A stretch of DNA of 64,000 bases from JAJPKK01 sp963747835. GTDB lineage: Bacteria > Pseudomonadota > Alphaproteobacteria > Rhizobiales > Xanthobacteraceae. The notes beneath the pieces are model-generated. The model worked only from the letters and a program-made list of their open reading frames with translations. It was not told the DNA's origin and did no database searches. Position 1 is the first letter of the stretch. Every line of letters starts with the position of its first letter. Shown piece after piece: positions 45,008 through 53,051 of this stretch. The position numbers were made by a program, and so were the translations under genes. Where the stretch lies: NCBI GenBank assembly GCA_963747835.1, contig CAVVGO010000001.1:248001-312000 (forward strand), read 5' to 3'.

Positions 45008-47008
45008 CTATTTCGGGCCGCCTATCAGCGCCCGTTCTCTCTTCTCGGCGGCAGCATACTCGTCAAGAAAGGTCTGGAGCTCGTCGGGATGGTGGGTCGG
45101 ACGTGGCGGCGAAGGCGGAGATCCTCCCCAGAGGGTCAAAGCGACCGCGGCGCGAAGTGCATCGGGTGCGCAGCGGGCTTCGAAGAAACGTCGAGCTCGC
45201 AATGAGTGCTCCGCCAGCACTTCCTTTGAGAGCGAAATCAAAGCGTCTTTCAGGTCGGCTGGTGTTCGCCAAGTAAACGCCCCCGGATAGACCTCGTTCA
45301 AGTCGGTGAGAAACACCGAACGATAGTTAGAGTGGATGAGCAGAGGAAGGCCTGCCCCCATTGCTTCGACAGCGGCACGACCTCCGCCGAATGGAAACGA
45401 TGCAAAATAAATGTCGACCTCATTCTCCACCAGCGCGGCAGCAAGGTCCGGAACATATGTGATCCAGATAAACCGCGCCGACGGGACACCGCATTTCGTC
45501 AATTCCTCGATTACGGCCTTTCGTGTTTCTTCGTGCAGTTCTCCGATGTGAATATGAGTGCCACGAGTGGTGCACAAGATGGTCGCTACCGCCTCCGCGT
45601 AGCCGTACAGATATGGCGTCCGGTACGGCATATTGCGCTGATCAAATTTTTCGAACCCGCCGGATGTGCATGTGGTGAGATGGCCGTGGACCATGAACGG
45701 CCGACCCGCACGATGCTGGGACACGTCGGCCGTCAATGGCCAGATGACGTTGCGAAGGACGCCCTCACACTCGCGGCAATGATAAAAGCCTTTGGCGCTG
45801 AAATCGATGTGGATGGCGTGGGGCGTATGGACGCCGAGCGCGAGGCTATGGTCGCAGTTGTGGTAGTACAGCAGTGTTCCGGACAATTCCGGTTGTGCCG
45901 CGGCGATGCAGAGCGGATCAAAGTGATGTTGCAGAATGTATGTTCGCTTAGGGCGTAGCTCGAACAAACGCTTTTGCAGCCAAGCCAGCCGCTCGCCCAG
46001 ATTTCCCAGAGGGGCTATCTCAACTTGCGCTCGCTCGTCGTCAAATAGATCGTTCAGATCGCCCGGCCGCAGGTCGTGCTGAGTGTTGCTCACCAGCACC
46101 GTGTGCTTTGGGTTGGGGTCGGCGCGTATGAGGTCCAAGAGTACCCTGGTGTGGCCGCCGGCCTTTGCCAATGCGGTGACGAGATATACAGTGCGCTCAT
46201 CGTCCCGGGATGTTGGTGTTTCAAGCGGCAATGATCGGCCAAGTTCGATGCAAAGCTGATCGAGTTCTCGGCTCGAAAAGACCCTTGCGATGGAGTTCTC
46301 ATGAGCGATGATGCTCTCGACGAACTCAACAATCATTTGCAGCGCCGCCGCCAAGTTTCCTCGTGTAGCCTGATCCTGTGCCGCGATGCAGAGGTTACGG
46401 ACGCTGCGGTGCATGGGGCGTAGTGGGCGAACTAGGATCTGCGCTTCTGCCGTCGGAGGCCGGGGAAAATTGAAGGCAACAACAACCGGGCTCGCCGGAC
46501 GGAAGAAATATCTCAGGAAAGTAATTGGCCGGCGCAACAGCCCTTTCGTCAAAGAGTGCCAAATAAACTCGACAAGGCGAATTGGTCTCAGCGTGGCGGA
46601 CATGCCAGCTGCGTGGTCTCCGATTCCATCGAGCCGAATGTAGGTATAGGCGACTTGCGAGCCCAGATAGAGCGAGCAGGAAAAATGTCGGCCCGGTGCA
46701 GCTCCCTCGAAAGCGTAGATCAGTGTGGCTCGGTCATCGGAGGCCTCAATCCTTATTTTTTGAAGATTACCATCCGGAGTATTCACCTTCGCGCGATACC
46801 ATCCGCAAACCCCAGCTCTCCTTGTGTCGAGTATCACGCGAAATTCGGAGCGGAAGCTTTGCGGCGCTAATTGACTTCTTATCGCGAGCGGCGGGGCGCT
46901 CGCCTCGTCCAGCAGATTGATCTTGCGACGAAGCAGTCTTGGCACGCGACTGGTCCAGATACCCCGACGCTCCAAGGGGGCAGGCCGAGCCTGCACCTTC
47001 TCATCCAC
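45008..47008 (-). CDS. Glycosyltransferase with novel N-terminal domain (GT-B type)
   Basis: A 666-residue protein, last of an eight-gene operon. Residues ~60-170 (RRAGVCGWYRAKV..., FEGAAPGRHFSCSLYLGS, LRPIRLVEFIWHSL, RRPITFLRYFFRP) form a module also found at the start of the two-domain GT2 protein at 53052. A linker follows, then a GT-B-like catalytic part: YLVTALAKAGGHTRVLLDLI, HNCDHSLALG and the C-terminal SFPFGGGRAAVEAMGAGLPLLIH, similar to the EX7E segment. It overlaps the PhyH-type gene by 8 bases. Likely transfers a sugar to the growing surface polysaccharide. Confidence 0.82.
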   Translation of the reverse strand: MDEKVQARPAPLERRGIWTSRVPRLLRRKINLLDEASAPPLAIRSQLAPQSFRSEFRVILDTRRAGVCGWYRAKVNTPDGNLQKIRIEASDDRATLIYAFEGAAPGRHFSCSLYLGSQVAYTYIRLDGIGDHAAGMSATLRPIRLVEFIWHSLTKGLLRRPITFLRYFFRPASPVVVAFNFPRPPTAEAQILVRPLRPMHRSVRNLCIAAQDQATRGNLAAALQMIVEFVESIIAHENSIARVFSSRELDQLCIELGRSLPLETPTSRDDERTVYLVTALAKAGGHTRVLLDLIRADPNPKHTVLVSNTQHDLRPGDLNDLFDDERAQVEIAPLGNLGERLAWLQKRLFELRPKRTYILQHHFDPLCIAAAQPELSGTLLYYHNCDHSLALGVHTPHAIHIDFSAKGFYHCRECEGVLRNVIWPLTADVSQHRAGRPFMVHGHLTTCTSGGFEKFDQRNMPYRTPYLYGYAEAVATILCTTRGTHIHIGELHEETRKAVIEELTKCGVPSARFIWITYVPDLAAALVENEVDIYFASFPFGGGRAAVEAMGAGLPLLIHSNYRSVFLTDLNEVYPGAFTWRTPADLKDALISLSKEVLAEHSLRARRFFEARCAPDALRAAVALTLWGGSPPSPPRPTHHPDELQTFLDEYAAAEKRERALIGGPK

Positions 47009-47834
47009 GGCGCGTCACTGCCGTTCGCTCTGCAAGCTTGCGAAGCCGCCAGTTCTTTATCTCGGAGATCGGATTCCAGCGGTAGCCAAGATAGCCCGCC
47101 AGCAACGGATCGGTTGGCGCCTCACGCGCCAGGATGGCGGGAATATCCACCTGTTGGCCCAGGATGGGAACGCCAATCACGTGGTTTACGCCGCGCCGGA
47201 GTTGATTCGACCTGTTCACGCCTGCGCGGTGAAAAACCATCGAATTGAAGAATACAATCGACCCGCTCGGTGCCTCGACACCGGTCTGAAGTCGGTCAAC
47301 TAACTCGATCGAAGGAAAAGCGGGAAACTTGTGGCTTGCAGGCAGAAACACGGTCCCGCCCGCCTCATCGGTGAAATCGTCGAGGCAAACGAGGGCGCTT
47401 ACCGCAAGCGGGCTTGATGAAACCCAATGCTGATAGCTGAGATCTCGATGCCAGCGCGTCTGCGCCTGGCATCGCTCCGCTCGATTAATGATACCGTTCT
47501 GCATCAGCAGAACAATGTTTTCGCCAAGCAATTGCCGGGCGACGCCAACGATCAATTCATGCTGCGCGAGCTTGAGGAAGTCGTCTTCGTAAGCAAGCGG
47601 GCAACGAACGACGTCCGCGTCCTTTATGGATTCAAGGACGCTTTCCCCGCCAACTTCGTCTTGCTGGCACTGATATACGGCGTCCAACCGCCCGCATAGA
47701 CTTGCGACCGCGGTTGCCTCGATCACCGGGGGGGCAACGGAGAAGCCACGGACCAAAATCTCTTCGACGATCCGGGATAGCTCGTCGTTGACCTTGGAGG
47801 CCTTCAGCACCCCGTGCGTGCCAAGCGTCTGCAT
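47001..47834 (-). CDS. Phytanoyl-CoA dioxygenase (PhyH) family protein
   Basis: A 277-residue Fe(II)/2-oxoglutarate oxygenase-like protein. The iron ligands appear as HRD in QTRWHRDLSYQHW and the distal His in FFNSMVFHRAGVNRS; the Arg-type 2-oxoglutarate contact follows. ATG 47834 is used because it starts the family-like part 16 bases after the previous stop; the frame open to 47915 would overlap that gene. Within the polysaccharide operon it could hydroxylate a sugar, acyl or amino-acid substituent (inference). Confidence 0.85.
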   Translation of the reverse strand: MQTLGTHGVLKASKVNDELSRIVEEILVRGFSVAPPVIEATAVASLCGRLDAVYQCQQDEVGGESVLESIKDADVVRCPLAYEDDFLKLAQHELIVGVARQLLGENIVLLMQNGIINRAERCQAQTRWHRDLSYQHWVSSSPLAVSALVCLDDFTDEAGGTVFLPASHKFPAFPSIELVDRLQTGVEAPSGSIVFFNSMVFHRAGVNRSNQLRRGVNHVIGVPILGQQVDIPAILAREAPTDPLLAGYLGYRWNPISEIKNWRLRKLAERTAVTRRG

Positions 47835-47850
47835 TGCTCGCCCATCCGAA

Positions 47851-48864
47851 TCAGTCGCGACCAACCAAGGTTTTCCCTGTGCCGGTTTTAATAGTGTCAA
47901 CAAACAGATCGGCACGCGCTGACCGCGGAACCACAGCAGGACGTCGCGCTAAACCGAAGCCGGTGCGGCCGAATTGGTTGCCGTTATAGAACAGATACTC
48001 CCACGGCCCAACAGCGCAGGGAGCGCCGAAGCACACCATTTCCGAATCCCAGCCGGTCTCGCTCCGCGGCAGAATTTCGCGCCGACTCGTTCCCCCCGGC
48101 GCCCCGGAGGAACTGGTAAACTCCACTAGTGTATAGCCCGTCTCGCGGCGAACCGAAATCAACAGAGAAGGCTCACCAGTCTTGTCATGCCACAGGTACG
48201 GACGGCCGAACCCGATTTCCCCGGCCAGCGGGTTGCGCTCCAGCATTTCCCCACCAGCCTGCCAAGTGATTCCGTCCTTTGAGAAGGTTCTATGAAGGCT
48301 GTAGAGTGGCAACCGTTTGCCGGTGGAACCGGTGAAGAAGCTGTCGCCCGCAACGTAGAGCATGCCCCAGCCGGCTGCGGTCCGATACACGTAGGGAGCC
48401 GTCCGGAACTGCGTTTCGCCGGCGATCGGCGGCAACACGGGAGACTTCGAGACCCGTCGGAAGCTGCGTCCGTCATCCTCGCTGATCGCCAGTCCGGCGA
48501 ACAGCGTGTAGGGCGTGGACGGGCTGTGGCGCTTCCAACCATTGTAATAGAGAAAGACGGCGCCGTCGCGTTCAATGAGTTGGAACGGGCTTACGCCGTC
48601 GGCATCGAAATCGCCTGCGTCTCCCAAATCAAGGACCGGCTCATTCTCCATCCGCACGATCTCCATCGGTGACGAACGGTCAAGTTCAACCGAAAAGATG
48701 CGGCCGCGCAGGTTCGCATCGCATGAGGCATACAGCACCCGAACAGTGTGCCTCTCGACCTGCGGTGTTGGAATTTGCGCATGGGTTTGCGCCAGCATTG
48801 TTCCCGGCGGCGCTAGTACGCGCCCCTGTTTAATCCATCCGGAGGGTTGGCTATCGCGATCCAT
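47851..48864 (-). CDS. Beta-propeller protein resembling family 43-type glycosidases
   Basis: A 337-residue cytoplasmic protein with repeated blades of the GH43/GH32/GH62-like five-bladed propeller: VRVLYASCDANLRGRIFSVEL, VFLYYNGWKRHSPS, GDSFFTGSTGKRLPLYSL, PYLWHDKTGEPSLLISVRR and WEYLFYNGNQFGRTGFGLA. No signal peptide is visible. Similar proteins often accompany surface-polysaccharide genes and act as glycosyltransfer or glycoside-processing enzymes. It overlaps the gene before it by 14 bases. No catalytic residues can be assigned. Confidence 0.72.
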   Translation of the reverse strand: MDRDSQPSGWIKQGRVLAPPGTMLAQTHAQIPTPQVERHTVRVLYASCDANLRGRIFSVELDRSSPMEIVRMENEPVLDLGDAGDFDADGVSPFQLIERDGAVFLYYNGWKRHSPSTPYTLFAGLAISEDDGRSFRRVSKSPVLPPIAGETQFRTAPYVYRTAAGWGMLYVAGDSFFTGSTGKRLPLYSLHRTFSKDGITWQAGGEMLERNPLAGEIGFGRPYLWHDKTGEPSLLISVRRETGYTLVEFTSSSGAPGGTSRREILPRSETGWDSEMVCFGAPCAVGPWEYLFYNGNQFGRTGFGLARRPAVVPRSARADLFVDTIKTGTGKTLVGRD

Positions 48865-49848
48865 TTTCCATTACCGATTTATCGGTCGCGTGAGAAAGTG
48901 CTTGTGCGGGGTTGAATTGATAGAAATCATGGCAGATCGCTCGGGCACCAAAGCCCTCCTTGAAGCCGGCAAGGCCGCGATTGAGAAAGCGACCCTCCTG
49001 TTCGTTCGAATTGCCGAAATCGAAGTAACGCGCCGTGCCGCGGCTTGCTTTGATCAGGGTAAGAAATAACAGATCCAACGCTCCGGCCGTCCTCGCGGAG
49101 TTCCTCCGCTGCGATATACTGGGCATGCACAACCGGTGGCGCATAATAGAGCAGGGTACCTGCGCACATTCGGTCGCCGGCAAACACGCCGAACAGCCGA
49201 ATGTTCTGCGGGAATTGGCTTTGTAGTAGTTGCATTTCCTCAAGCGAATGCACGGGATGCACCCCATGGCGGCTGGAAAGAGTTTCGGAGAGGATATGCC
49301 AGAAGCTGTGAAGCGCGGGAACTCTCCTCGACGCGCAGTCCGCTTTTCTCCGCCTTTGCTCGCCCCCGAAGACGCCTCTCCTGCGGTGTCGTCGGACAAT
49401 CGAGGTCCACCACGGACAGCACCTCGCGGCGGTACAACTCGGCGCCAAAATGAAACAGCGCGTATTTATCCTCGTCTGCAGGACCGCGATGGTAGATGGA
49501 CGGGACCGCTTTATAGACAATCTGGCCTGCGCCGCCGCCGTGACAAAAGGCGATCCACGCTGCGAACACATCCAATGATCGGCTGGTCGTCATCGAAGAA
49601 TTTGACAACATGCCCCCGTAGCTGAGCCCTCCATGGCTAATGACGCAAGAGTCGATGCGATTGGCGGGAAACAACGCTACCGTCCGTCCCCGGCTGTCCA
49701 GCACGATCGTGGAGAAATCCACAAACCTGTTGGCGTGATAATCCATGTAATCGCGCATGAACTGGAAAGTACCGTTCTTGCTGGCACTCACAAACTCATC
49801 CCATGCCGAGCGGTCGACGGGCGTATATGGCCTCACTGAGTACACCAC
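48851..49848 (-). pseudogene. GNAT/FemAB-like acyltransferase, two frameshifts
   Basis: The N-terminal ~185 residues (GTG 49848: SVRPYTPVDRSAWDEFV, FQFMRDYMDYHANRF, SCVISHGGLSYGGM) run to SSR. One base must be skipped at about 49310 to continue with FWHILSETLSSRHGVHPVHSLEEM, and another at ~49082 to continue with ALDLLFLTLIKASRGTARYFDFGNS. The last part matches the C-terminal half of FemAB/GNAT-type N-acyltransferases. Two one-base insertions in one gene suggest decay or assembly error. In a 3-amino-sugar operon it would acylate the amino group (inference). Confidence 0.75.
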
Positions 49849-49851
49849 CTA

Positions 49852-50535
49852 TCATCCGGCCTTCACACGGAAGAATTGCAGGCTTCCGGCGTCCGCCTTC
49901 GCGGTCGGTACGGCTCGATACATGCCGCCCGGTTCGGTATCCTTGGTGATCAGCGCATTCGGGCCAATCCAGCTGTCCTCCGCAACCGTTACGGTGTCGG
50001 CAACAGTCGCATTGACTCCGAGGAACGAGTTCCGTCCGATGGTCACGTGTCCGGATATCACAACATGAGATGCGATGAAGACGTTGTCTTCAATCTTGCT
50101 GTGGTGACCAATGTGATTGCCTGACCATAGGATCACGTTGGCGCCGAGGTGGCAGAATGGCTGGATCACGTTGTTCTCGAACACGAAGCAGTTCTCGCCG
50201 ATCGGCACGTTTCGCCACACGGTCGCTTTAGGGCTGATGTAGCGCGCCAAGGCATAGCCCTTCGCCTTCATTTCCTCGCATAGCCTTGTGCGGGCACGGT
50301 TGAGCTCACCATAGGTCAGGGCGACAAACGCTTCGCATTCAGCCGGGGGGCAGGATGTGGTAACCGTCTCGAGCGCATGGACAGGGCGGCCAAGTAACGC
50401 ATCCGTATTGCGGAAAGCATCATGTACCGCGAATCCAACCACCTCATAGTCACCTGCTGCGTCAAACAACTCGCAGGCCACCTCGGCAAACGAGCTGGCA
50501 CCGACGATCACCAGTTTCCGCCTGGGCAAGGTCAT
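49852..50535 (-). CDS. NeuD-type sugar O-/N-acyltransferase
   Basis: A 227-residue protein with a Rossmann-like N-terminus (LVIVGASSFAEVACELFDAAG) and a left-handed beta-helix C-terminus. The hexapeptide repeats are visible as VWRNVPIGENCFVFENNVI, HLGANVILWSGNHIGHHS and VFIASHVVISGHVTIGRNSFLG. This is the NeuD/PglD-type acetyltransferase family. Its start overlaps the methyltransferase stop by four bases (ATGA). Together with the FdtA/FdtB-like genes it could act as the FdtC-type acetyltransferase. Confidence 0.87.
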   Translation of the reverse strand: MTLPRRKLVIVGASSFAEVACELFDAAGDYEVVGFAVHDAFRNTDALLGRPVHALETVTTSCPPAECEAFVALTYGELNRARTRLCEEMKAKGYALARYISPKATVWRNVPIGENCFVFENNVIQPFCHLGANVILWSGNHIGHHSKIEDNVFIASHVVISGHVTIGRNSFLGVNATVADTVTVAEDSWIGPNALITKDTEPGGMYRAVPTAKADAGSLQFFRVKAG

Positions 50536-51326
50536 GGCCTCCCGATCAAGATATCCTCGCGCCGGTTCGCCATCGGCAGCCCCGACGCCTGAGGCACCAC
50601 GAACGCATGCATCCCGGTAGCGCGCGCGCGCGCTAGAATGCTGAGCACGACTCGGTCGTCGATCTGCCCTTCATCCAGGCTGTTTAACGCGGTCACTGGC
50701 CGGGGAGAGTTAGGGTAATGCTGCCTGTGATAGAGTTCGCCGCTGGGACTTGCGAGGAACCGGTTGCGCATCGCGACATTTGGAATGTCCCCAATCAACA
50801 GGCGCGCCTCTTGATCCAGCAATCGCATTGCGGCATCGATAAACTCGAACAGATTCCCCTCGGCAAAGATGTACTGGACGACGCTGTAGACCAGTATGGC
50901 GTCAAAAAGCCCTATACGTCGAGACAGCTGTGACAGGCATTCGGGAAAGCGGCCGGCGATCTTCGTCAAGCTGTACTGATCCGGCAGAAGCGCGAGCATC
51001 TCCGGTGAATCGATAACCGTCAAGGAAGCGCCGGCATTTGCGCAGGCGCCGATGATGTAGCATGTCAGCTCACTGCAGCCGGCGCCAATGTCCAATATTC
51101 GAGCCCCTTGGCGGTTCAGCGCAGGGAGCTTGGAGCGGATGTCTTGCGAGATGCTTTCGCTCCTGCCCCTGCGCATGTCTTCAGGAAATCCGCATTTTTC
51201 GTTTGAAGTTAGAGCCTGATCACGAGCACGCTTGCGAAATCCGTCGTAGCCCGCGACGTCGTACCCCACCACCTTCACTCTGCTACCCGGATCTTTGTCT
51301 TCGTCCTCCGACAATGCTCGCTCCAC
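50532..51326 (-). CDS. SAM-dependent methyltransferase
   Basis: A 264-residue class I methyltransferase with motif I ILDIGAGCSELTCYIIG, the acidic loop VIDSPEMLALLP and post-I block LFDAILVYSVVQYIFAEGNLFEFIDAAMRLLD. The start at 51326 is GTG-like, 6 bases after the aminotransferase stop. It probably modifies the deoxyamino sugar (N- or C-methylation) or caps the chain (inference). Confidence 0.85.
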   Translation of the reverse strand: MERALSEDEDKDPGSRVKVVGYDVAGYDGFRKRARDQALTSNEKCGFPEDMRRGRSESISQDIRSKLPALNRQGARILDIGAGCSELTCYIIGACANAGASLTVIDSPEMLALLPDQYSLTKIAGRFPECLSQLSRRIGLFDAILVYSVVQYIFAEGNLFEFIDAAMRLLDQEARLLIGDIPNVAMRNRFLASPSGELYHRQHYPNSPRPVTALNSLDEGQIDDRVVLSILARARATGMHAFVVPQASGLPMANRREDILIGRP

Positions 51327-51332
51327 CGACCC

Positions 51333-52460
51333 TCAAACGTGCCGATCAGCGACATCAACCGCAGCATGCTGCACCGCGGCTATCACCTGCTCAACCTCGT
51401 CATCTGTCATTTCCGGCCATATCGGCAGGCTCAACACCTGCTCCGCCGCCAGATCCGAGTTCGGTAAATCGAACGTGCTGGCCGGCGTCGTCGCATAGGC
51501 CGGCTGACGATGGGGTGGCACGGGATAATGAATCAGTGTGCCGATTTCCGACTGCGCCAGTGCATCTTTGAGACGTTCGCGGTTGGATGATCGCACAACA
51601 TAGAGGTGCCAAACTGATTTCTCGGATTCGCCGACTGATGGCAAAATCAAGCCTGGCGTATTACACAGGCCCTCGCTGTATCGGTCGGCGATCGCCCGCC
51701 GACGAATATTCTTCGCCCTCAAAAGGGTAAGCTTGGCGCGCAGATAGGCTGCTTGCAGCTCATCTAACCGCGAATTCATTCCATTTTCCTCGTGCAGATG
51801 TTTGGTCAGAGACCCATAGTTGCGAAGTAGGCGCACGCGCTCTGCTAGCCGATCATCGTTCGTCGTGACGGCACCACCGTCGCCTAACGCACCCAGGTTT
51901 TTAGTAGGATAAAAGCTGAAAGCGGCGGCGGTGCCCAGCGCACCGGTCATGGTGTCACCGACTGTTGCACCATGCGCCTGCGCGGCATCCTCGATCAAAG
52001 CCACGCCATGCCGCTGGCTGAGAGCCGAGAGCCGGGCCATCTCGGCGGGGCGGCCGTAAAGATGGACCGCGATAATGGCACGCGTTCGCGGCGTGATGGC
52101 GGCCTCGACGGCGTCCGGATCGATATTAAACGTTGCTGTGTCAATGTCCGCCGGGACGATCGTTGCGCCGACCTGCCCGACCGCCAGCCAAGTCGCAACG
52201 AAGGTGTGTCCGGGTACAATGACCTCGCTGCCGGCGCCGATATCCAGCGCGCGCAGGATGAGCATAAGTGCATCCAGGCCGTTGCCGACGCCGATCGCAT
52301 TTCGTACACCGCAAAACAAGGCGAACTCCGTTTCGAACTTATCCAACTCGGTGCCAAGAATCAGTTGACCGCTCTCGATCACTCGCTCCGTCGCTTCCCG
52401 AAGCGTTTGCCGCAATTCGAGGTGCTGCCGCGCCAAACTAAAAAACGCGACGCCACTCAT
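51333..52460 (-). CDS. DegT/DnrJ/EryC1-family sugar aminotransferase (FdtB/QdtB-like)
   Basis: A 375-residue PLP-dependent sugar aminotransferase. The Schiff-base lysine is in FSFYPTKNLGALGDGG near residue 184, preceded by AHLYGRPAEMARL and IEDAAQAHG. It transaminates a keto sugar, and the 3-position is suggested by its FdtA-like neighbour, whose stop lies 2 bases from its start. ATG 52460. Well supported as a family member; exact regiochemistry inferred. Confidence 0.93.
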   Translation of the reverse strand: MSGVAFFSLARQHLELRQTLREATERVIESGQLILGTELDKFETEFALFCGVRNAIGVGNGLDALMLILRALDIGAGSEVIVPGHTFVATWLAVGQVGATIVPADIDTATFNIDPDAVEAAITPRTRAIIAVHLYGRPAEMARLSALSQRHGVALIEDAAQAHGATVGDTMTGALGTAAAFSFYPTKNLGALGDGGAVTTNDDRLAERVRLLRNYGSLTKHLHEENGMNSRLDELQAAYLRAKLTLLRAKNIRRRAIADRYSEGLCNTPGLILPSVGESEKSVWHLYVVRSSNRERLKDALAQSEIGTLIHYPVPPHRQPAYATTPASTFDLPNSDLAAEQVLSLPIWPEMTDDEVEQVIAAVQHAAVDVADRHV

Positions 52461-52462
52461 GT

Positions 52463-52934
52463 CTAAGGGTGTTCGCCAACGGTAGCGCGGTCACGCCCGC
52501 CCGTCTCGCCCAGTTTACCGGCGCCGACAAACCGTCTGAAATCTTCATAGGAGCGGATATAGTCAGTCTCATCATAAATATCCGACGCCAACACAACGCA
52601 TACGGCGCCACCGGAAAAATCGTCAAGCAGTCTCCACACCCCCGGCGGTACATAAAGCCCAATATTCGGGCAATTCAGGACGTAGCTGGTCTTGTGGTGG
52701 CCGTCTTCGACGTGAAATCTTAAAACTGCCCGCAAACGCCAGGAACACCTGTTCAAGGCGCTTGTGGGCATGCGCGGCGCGCACCGATCCGCTGGGCACA
52801 TCATAGACGTAATAAACGCGGGCAATCTCAAATGGCACATGCCGGCGTCCCTCTATGGCAGTGAGATTCCCACGGACGTCGCTCACTTTTGGCATCTCGA
52901 TAAGACGCCAAGTCCCCTGTACGGTCTCGACCAC
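52463..52934 (-). pseudogene. FdtA/QdtA-like dTDP-keto-sugar isomerase, frameshifted
   Basis: A cupin-type 3,4-ketoisomerase. The first frame gives MPKVSDVRGNLTAIEG and SGSVRAAHAHKRLEQVFLAFAGSF. After FAGSF the next frame continues with FHVEDGHHKTSYVLNCPNIGLYVPPGVWRLLDDF to 52463. Removing one base at ~52720-52727 restores the protein of ~157 residues. FdtA/QdtA isomerises dTDP-4-keto-6-deoxyglucose to the 3-keto form for transamination by FdtB. No RmlA/RmlB genes are in the window. Confidence 0.78.
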
Positions 52935-53051
52935 CGCGCTCTCCTGCCTTCTGGCTGCTAGTTTGCGGTCAGCCCGTGGATTTTTGTTACACGCATATGT
53001 TGAGTATTTTTACTTCAACAATCACTAGTCGCGCGTGGGGCCACCCTTAAT
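52935..53051. promoter_or_regulatory. Divergent promoter region of the polysaccharide cluster
   Basis: A 117-base gap between the first gene of the minus-strand operon and the plus-strand GT2 gene. It is AT-rich in its middle (ttttgttacacgcatatgttg...). It must contain promoters in both directions; no operator was identified. Confidence 0.4.
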
